Below the pieces are notes generated by a model. It worked only from the letters and a program-made list of their open reading frames with translations, was not told the origin of the DNA and made no database searches. From Amphibalanus amphitrite (lineage: Eukaryota > Arthropoda > Thecostraca > Balanomorpha > Balanidae), in the NCBI RefSeq assembly GCF_019059575.1, contig NW_024882323.1, positions 265,272-329,271 of the forward strand: a stretch of 64,000 nucleotides of DNA. The letters are read 5' to 3'. The position numbers and the translations under genes are program-made. Position 1 is the first letter of the stretch, and each line of letters starts with the position of its first letter. Positions 56,364 to 64,000 of the stretch are shown here, piece after piece.

Positions 56364-59204
56364 GTAATATACATTCGTCCAACTTAGGATTACAGCTAGC
56401 ACCATTTCCCATGCAAAATATTTCCATTGGTCCATCAAGTGGTCATTTTGCCAAATGTCCATTGGTCTTGCCTACCCGCTGGGAACAGACACATTTTCAT
56501 CTTAGCAAGGGCATGGAGTAGTGTACTGAGGAGGTGCTGGCATCGTGACCCGATGCCTCACTAGAAATGGGCTAATCCATTGGCGACTTCAACTCTAAGC
56601 AGAAAGATATCCGACCGGTGCATCCTTGTAGCGACAGGAGCGCCACAAGCGGCGGCCGTTCGAACTACGCAGCCAGCGGCAAGGCTGTTCTGTGTCCGTC
56701 CGAGTGACGTCAGCGGAAAGCCGTTACGTCATCGGTTGACTGACCGCTATCTGCCGCTCCTGGGGCGACCTCTGCTTTGCCTTACTGCCTGCGACTTTGA
56801 ATAAGGAATGGTGGACATGAAACTTGGAAATTTGGATCGTTTTTAGTGTCGTTGCCACTGCTTGTGTTCTAAGAGCTGAATGTAAGCAGCATCTACCTAA
56901 GACGTCGTCAACTACTTTTTGAGGGAAAAACATTCATAAAAGATTCCATGTCGTTGATTCATCAGGTATTGAGGCTGTCCACCTAATTGATCAGTAGGTA
57001 CCGAAATAATTAAAAGAAACAACTAACTCAAAATCTAAGGCTTAACCACAACCAATTAAATCCGTACTCCGTAGCTAATACGTAATGCACAAACCAGGAA
57101 AAAGCTTGCCCAATGTCACGTTCACCGGCCGATGCTGTAACTCTGTGAGAGACACCTGCCTGGACTATTGGTGCCAATCGGAATTTCTTTTCTTGGAATT
57201 CCAATTTTTGTCCAATTCCAATTTGGAATTTGGACGGAATTCTTAACATTTTTTGGAAATTAATCGGAACACAAGGCCTTTAAAATTTGAAATTTTAAAA
57301 CGGAGGCCTTTAAAACGCTTTTAAACACTTTTAAAATTTACGCAAAAAATGCAAAAATCGTTAAAAATTGGAATAGCCCCCGCTTTGGACAAAATTGGAA
57401 ATTTACTTGGCAATTTCTTGGAATTGGATCGGAATTGGAATTGAAATTTCATGAAATTGGCACCACTAGCCTGGACCCTGGGAGCTATCAACGGGGCGGG
57501 GGGGGGGGGCGAAGGGAGGGGCCGTGTGGGAATTTAGCGGCCGCGTCTCCGCACGCTTCACTCACTAGAGCTGTGAATACCATGACGAGGCTAATTCGGT
57601 GCTGTGACGTGTTGTGACGGTCGGGCGCGTCACGGGCGGTGTTACACGGGTACACGGTCCGTGAAAAACAGCGGCACGGCCCGTGTTGGAAAGGACGTCC
57701 GGCCTCACGGGTTGTCCTTTTCCTGCAAGTCTTTGGCTATGCGAGCCGAGTTGAAACGTGCACAAAATTGCATCGATTCTGTTGTGTGAGAATGAGAACA
57801 AGTACGGCCCATTTTTATTTTCAATAAGTGTGCACTGCCGACCGTATTGTTTTGAATGTTTGTAAGTGAGCAAGTGTGCTGTAAAGTCCGCACGGCTGCA
57901 CGAGTTCACGGCTTGTGCAGTAACAAATTTCCCGGTCCGTGTTGTTTGTACAATACACATAAACTCGTATTCAATGTAGAATGCCTTAGAAAAGCCTACA
58001 GCACAATGCTATAGAAAGAAATAATGGCTGAATGAAAAACTCTACAATACAATACACCAGCGCCGATAGCATTTGAAGACGGCTTCTTCGTCGAATACTA
58101 ACAGATAAAAAGGAGGAACAAAACATTGTCCTCGAGGGCTCCAAAGGGCTCTTCGCAGTTCGCTCAGACGCTCATAAAAGAAGGTTCCCATCCCACGAGA
58201 AAAGTTCATACAAGGGACATAGCTACAAGTACGGGGTGGACCCAAAGAAACACGGTTCTAAGCTGATGCTCCGAACAGATGAGATCAAGCCCTTAAAGCT
58301 TTGAACTGTTTTTGAGGCACAGATCATGGGTCGGATAACATGGATGACCGGGATCCGTTCAGCTCGGACGTTTCTTTGGCAGTGATATCCTGGATTTACT
58401 TCGTAGCCAACTAATGGTAGCTATCTAAGCAAAAATAGACAATGAATAGCGGACTGGATACTTTTCATTCGCTATTATCGAGTGGATTCATGAATCATTC
58501 CTCACTTCTGTTGGTCAAGGTTGAACTCACATCTATGTATGTCAACTCCATATACAGATATGGGGCACAAATCAGACGCCAATCAAATCCCATTACTTAC
58601 AAATCAACCACATCAGAAGTCACGGAAGTATGACCGTACCGGTACCGATACCAACCCCCATGCAGCCCAGCCGGTTCCGTGGTTCCAATTGACCAAAATT
58701 GACTGATCTTTTAACGGATCCAATTGACGGATTGTCGGATTGACGGGTGGGGTGTGACGGGTGTCGATCTGTGGGCGGGTGGTGGGACCGCTAGCTCCCA
58801 CCGCAGACCGCCCGCTACGCTCCGGAGACCAGCGGACCGCGGACCGACCGCGGTCGGACCGCGGACGGACCAAGACTGGACCACGGACGGACCAAGGCTG
58901 GACTACAGTCGGATCGCGGTCGGGATACAGTCGGGCGATAAGGGTTAATAAATTATGTGGGCCTGCTGAATCAAACGCCAGCTTTGGTGAATTATTGCTT
59001 TCCGGTACTGAGCGTGAAATGGACTACACGTGGTGGTGGTGATTTTTTTGAAATCTAAAATCAAGATTGGGTCAACTTTTGTGCAGTGATATAGACAGAC
59101 ATAAAAGCTTAACCAGTTGATACATCAGGTGATCAATTCACAATCACTTGATTAGTTGGTAATCCTGGATACCGGTTCACGATAAGGTCAACATGACTGC
59201 AGTT
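56364..59204. other. Intergenic with GGAATT-rich and GGACC-rich repeats
   Basis: No gene recognised. 57175-57460 repeats GGAATTCCAAT/TTGGAATT words in many orientations. 58840-58930 is a GGACCACGGACGGACCAAG-type minisatellite. Confidence 0.45.
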
Positions 59205-59655
59205 TCTTTGCCAATATGTCACGTTAAATTCACCTTTATAAAGCTCATATGACTTTTGACCTCCGTCGTGGTTTATCGTCCCCGCTGACAGACCATCTTC
59301 TAAGCATTACGTATTAACACCACATGATATTATCACGTGATCACCCGGTCACAGGTCATGTGACCAACTGACCGGAGCCTGTAACTAGCAAAACCGGACT
59401 ACGGAAGTTGGAACACCGTGACAAGAGCGTGACATATTGACTCTAACCGAACACCGGTTAGAGTCAATATGTCACGCTAAATTCATCTTTATAAAGCTCA
59501 TATGACTTAAGAGCTCGGTCGTGATCCCTGCTGTCCGACCATTCTCTAACCACTATGTGCCACCGCATTTCACGTGATCACCCTGTCACAGGTCATGTGA
59601 CCAACTGACCGGAGCCTGTAACAAGAATAACCGGACTATGGAACTCCGGTTAGAG
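59205..59655. repeat. Two diverged tandem units of about 250 bp with a junction palindrome
   Basis: AATATGTCACG, TTTATAAAGCTCATATGACTT, CACGTGATCACCC and TCACAGGTCATGTGACCAAC occur in the same order in both units (from 59211 and 59464). A perfect 23-bp inverted repeat (59427-59449 and 59455-59477, 5-base loop) sits at the junction. Confidence 0.8.
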
Positions 59656-62600
59656 TCACCACTGAACCGACATGAATGTTCGATCACCAGATAGCCAGAG
59701 CCGTGACCGATAACGGCGTGAATCATGTCAGGGTGCCGATGTTGGTCAATTAGAGGGCACCCATCCATTTATTTGACAGTTATGGGGAGGGTTGACCTGA
59801 AGGAATAGGAGTTCTAGATTTGTTGGGATTCTTCCAATGCGTGTGGTGAGAATGGGGTTATGATATCGTGGATGACACGCTATTGAGTATAGCAGTCATA
59901 ACATCATTTTTTTCGACCCTAAGATTACGCCAGATAGAACACTTTTGTTTTCAAATGCATCGAAAACTTTTCGATGCACTTTTCGAACAAATATGCTTCC
60001 AAGATCGTTACAATGTCGTCTTTTCTTCCTTCGGTTCTAAAGGATCCTTCTCTCGTGATGGCGGCCAATCAAAGAAACCAAAGCCACACAGTATGACTCG
60101 ACTCATTCAAAACAATCTCTTCTTATTGCCTTCATTTTACAAATCGCCCTCTGTTTCGCGATACTTTAGCCGTTTTTCTTCTCGATTTTTGCGCATGCTC
60201 TGAAAGCCACCAGAGCCATAATAAGGTGTAGCATGTCATCTAATGCCACTTTAGTGGCGTCTGGTCAGTTCTGTTTCAATCTCAACCGTCTCAGGTCGCG
60301 TGTTACAGGGGGCCGGCTCGTCGTCCTTTCCAGCGCAAAAAGTTGGCGCGCCCGCCGTGGGGCAAACTACGCGCCTATGTCCCTCAGATCACGTGACCAG
60401 TGGGCGGAGAGAGATCTCTGATGAGTGCGCTCCCTCTCTGAGTGATTTTAATAGCCGTTTTGAAGTAGCTTCAGCGGTGCCCAGGGCACGTAATTTGATG
60501 AGGTGTCCTTCAATACGCCGACTGCGACGTTGTCCCATCCTTAGGGCGTAAGAGAAGGCTCTGTGTGTTCAAATGACAGAAGGTAAATGGAATTAGAAAG
60601 GTGCGTCAATTCCTTCCGCGTTATCTGTCATTTATCTGTTTGTGCGTTTAATGTTAATTTGTAAGTTTATTGGGAGCTCCCATGGAGGCATGGATTTACT
60701 GGTCGATTTCGTCATGGAATCGAGATTTAATAAAAATGGGGAAATTGACCTTATGCTCATAATATCGGATAAATTAATTGAAAAAAGGTCCAGAATATAT
60801 TTTCGAACTAGGTTCTTCTTAGCTAGAATAAAAAAATCGAGATTTGAGTCGAGATTTGATAGAACTCTACTATTGATTGTAAAATAGTTTCTGTTGGAAA
60901 GCGAGCACGACGAGGCAAACCAGACCATAGCTCATACCTAATCACGAAATGTTCTTGGCTGAACAGATTCAGCTGGATCTGGGGCGCGGCATAGATTCAA
61001 CGCCTCACGAATTGGTAATCAATTCGTGGCGCATTTTTACGCATTGTTCTCCACGCCTCAACAGATGTTACCCGACCGGCAGCTTTGAAAGAACTCGAGC
61101 ATGATAATGTGTCTTACTTTTTATTGGAGCTACTAGGTCTGGCTCCACAAACCTTCCTCAATCACACGATCTAAAGCCATGTCCTACAGAGGAAACGTAA
61201 CCGACACACCTATGCTACGGATCCGCCTATCATTTTACGTCTGTGGAAGTGACTGCAATGAACTTGCAGGGGTTCCGCACTATCAAACACTTTCATTTTC
61301 TTTATGCAGACGGGGTTGCTTGACCCGGAAGCGGGTTCTCCCATCGTGACTTCTTGTATGGAAATCAGCTGGCGGCGGTTTGCCCCCGGGCGGTTAAGGT
61401 CAGTCACCATTGCGCAATCTTATCAAGGGTCATGAATATGATTTCAAAACACTGCCCGGAATAAGACGAACTTCGTTTTACAATGACCTGTAAAAGCAAC
61501 ACAAATTTTGGACGCATTTCTGTGCATCGCCACTTTGTAACTTCACGTCAAAATAAGGTAATGGGTAACCTAAGTGAGCGATCAGAAAGACATCAAATGG
61601 ACGCATATTCATTTCCACATTTGTCAACACTCAGTTATTAAAAACGCCTACAACGGGTATGAAAACTAAGTTCGCCGCTTAATACGAATCGCTTCAGATC
61701 ATGTGCCCAATGCGAGCTGCTTTCCGTCCGCTCTGCCACGTGAGAGTACGGCGAGCGCCCCTTCCTCCGTGATATACCGGTACAGATGGTAGGGTCCAAC
61801 CCACTGACCAGCTGTGGGGCGGGGGCGACCGCTCGGCTTTCTCCCCAGCCACGAGATCAGAGCCGGAATTTTCGGCACGCAAATTAGAGGTTTAGTGTCG
61901 GTGCGTGTGTTTCGAGTGCGTGCACTGAATTCGAACAGGTGGGGTGGGTGGAATGTTGCAAAGGTATAGAGCGGAAAAACAGGCGAATTAGCACATTTAG
62001 AGACGCAAAAACAGCGACTGTTAGATAGCATGCTGGCTTAATTAGGGACAGATATTAGAGAGGTATTCATGAGGGAAAATTCAAACGGCGTTTGAGCGCA
62101 CCGATCGTTTCGATTTAATTGATTACGTGTCGAGGGTATCACCTTTAAAATGGCATTCAATTTCGCATTCAAAATCGGTCACTGAACAATTACCAGCGGC
62201 ACAGCCCAACCGAGACTAGGTTGTAATGATAAACGCTACGTAGAAAGCGAACATTTTTCTTCATAATGTATTGCTGTACAGAAGCTGATAAATACATTGG
62301 CATAAAAAATGAAATTTCCCGATGGCGAGATGTTCGTCGGCATCGTTATAGGTTCATATACCCACAGGTATCAATTAACTGCTAGGAAAGGGGTGAAAAG
62401 TTTTCTGGCGTTGTTTTGATGTGAACACTCAACCTCGAGCTTCCGGTACAGTTTTTGACAATATTATAACATCCCACCAAACACACACTACTGTATTTTA
62501 TAACCACCAATATTCCGTGAAATTACAGCAGCTCACTCCCATGCCTCACTTTTTCACCTTCAGACAGGAAATTGGCTTCGGGAAAGGCTGGGAGACTGCG

Positions 62601-63526
62601 CGCAAAATAAGCCACTAACACCAGCGCTGGAGACCGCAGCCGCGCACAAGAAACGAACACCATTTCGTGCGGAGCTTTTTGTGGTGCGTAGTAAAAGGAC
62701 AAAACATATCCCGCCGGTAGGTGCGAGGATTGGAATTGGGGTAATTGAGCTGTTTCTACAGTCGGGTGAACTGCTGAAGCAGTTTTTGTTAAGCGGTTCG
62801 AACGAATGACTGAATATATGCTTTTCAGGAATCACGTGCTTTCCAGTACGTGATTCAGACAGAACTAAAATGCTTGTGAATAAATCAGTTGAATATTGTC
62901 ATTAATAATTGCCCTATATGATATTTGTAAAAGCTTGCCATTTAAAAGAGGTGTTAAATTAATAAGGGAAGCACTACAGTCACGTCCACCGTTCACCTCT
63001 GTGTGTGAAGAGCCAATCAAAGTTAGCGCTGAAGTGGCATACTATTCAAATTGTATCCACTTCAACCCCTTCGGCAGCGCTGGCCTGCCGTTTTGTTCTC
63101 AGCTATTTCAATCACTCCTCCAAGCAAATGAGTGTACAAACTACCTTCCACCCGCCCGGCACCCTGTCATTCAAAGCCTGACCCCGAGCTAAGATCCTCA
63201 CCCTAATATACCCGACCGGCCAAATGAAACCCATAATTTCCATGGTAATCTTCTCCCTCGGAAATCTATTAACCGGCTTCTCTCAGCTGGAGGTGGAAAG
63301 GCTAGTTGATTTCTGACCCTATCGGCCACACGAAACCGCCGAGCAAACTCACCACGCGCCCACAGAGCTGCTGACGGGCTGGAGGCGGTCGGCGCAAAAA
63401 GTGAGCGGAGACTTCCTTTCGGGGCTGGCACTTACCAACAGAGCGTTTTGTCGGTACCATGCGTGGAGAGTGGTGATATATGTCGGCTGGATGTCTCTCT
63501 CGATGTCTCAAATATGTTTAATTGAA
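59656..63526. other. Intergenic, no gene recognised
   Basis: Several short frames on both strands have no family motif. The stretch 61870-61700 on the minus strand faintly recalls the C-terminal tail of a retroelement integrase, but it is too short to call. Confidence 0.4.
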
Positions 63527-63801
<275 letters not shown>

Positions 63802-64000
63802 CAACGGATAAAGGGATACAGCTTGTCGTCGGAAACAAATGAAGAGTTAGATTGGTGTACACTAGGGTGCATCAAACGCCCCACTTTTTCGAAAAAAATT
63901 CTGCGAACCCCCTGTCACCGAAATTAATTTGTTACGTATCCTAATTGTATCCACCATGCTAAATTTCAAGAATTTCTGAAGCCATCTAGGGGGTCCGCAT

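Noticed and set aside
60595-60630. 18S rRNA-like words (GTGCGTCAATTCCTT)
   Set aside because: The match stops after about 15 bases and no other rRNA sequence flanks it.
61699-62031. Possible retroelement integrase tail on the minus strand
   Set aside because: Only a short faint resemblance; no integrase core, protease or reverse transcriptase nearby.

Overview
The window looks like nuclear DNA of an intron-rich invertebrate animal, most likely an arthropod. A crustacean, perhaps a barnacle, is my guess; no marker here fixes the taxon. The reasons are: a tryptophan hydroxylase split by introns of about 0.1-12 kb, small secreted proteins with a signal peptide split by a phase-0 intron, a 151-residue single-exon C-type lectin, long GA/CT microsatellites, and many DNA transposons and MITE-like elements. 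I see no rRNA, tRNA, CRISPR array or bacterial-type operon.

Layout. 1-1.7 kb (+): the 3' end of a multi-C2H2 zinc-finger gene with an AT-hook-like motif. 3.1-6.8 kb (-): two tandem paralogous genes for secreted proteins, each with a 13-14-codon first exon, a repeated YYIT-type motif and a C-terminal six-cysteine C-C-CC-C-C module. 7.75-9.76 kb: an element with terminal inverted repeats (TIRs). 11.6-12.05 kb (-): a secreted C-type lectin-like protein. 17.4-38.7 kb (+): tryptophan hydroxylase (TPH), 14 coding exons found and the first coding exon not securely found. 45.1-48.0 kb (-): a third secreted protein gene sharing a short YYI motif with the pair at 3-7 kb. 50.9-56.4 kb: two head-to-tail copies of a Harbinger-like element. 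56.4-64 kb: no gene recognised, only repeats.

The most striking structure is inside one TPH intron (18587-30519, 11.9 kb). Almost all of it is one nested insertion: a foldback element (arms of about 0.87-0.90 kb, 92-bp loop, 3-bp target duplication ATT). Its left arm was split by a 5.5-kb tyrosine-recombinase (YR) element with split direct repeats but no reverse transcriptase. Its right arm was split by a 4.4-kb element whose ends carry the heptamer CACAGTG and a 5-bp target duplication, confirmed by comparing the two foldback arms. Removing the insertion leaves an intron of about 136 bp. The next introns carry a solo foldback arm and an element dense in AGGTCA half-sites.

The genes do not form an evident pathway. 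TPH would make 5-hydroxytryptophan, the serotonin precursor. The lectin and the three short secreted proteins are extracellular products of unknown role.
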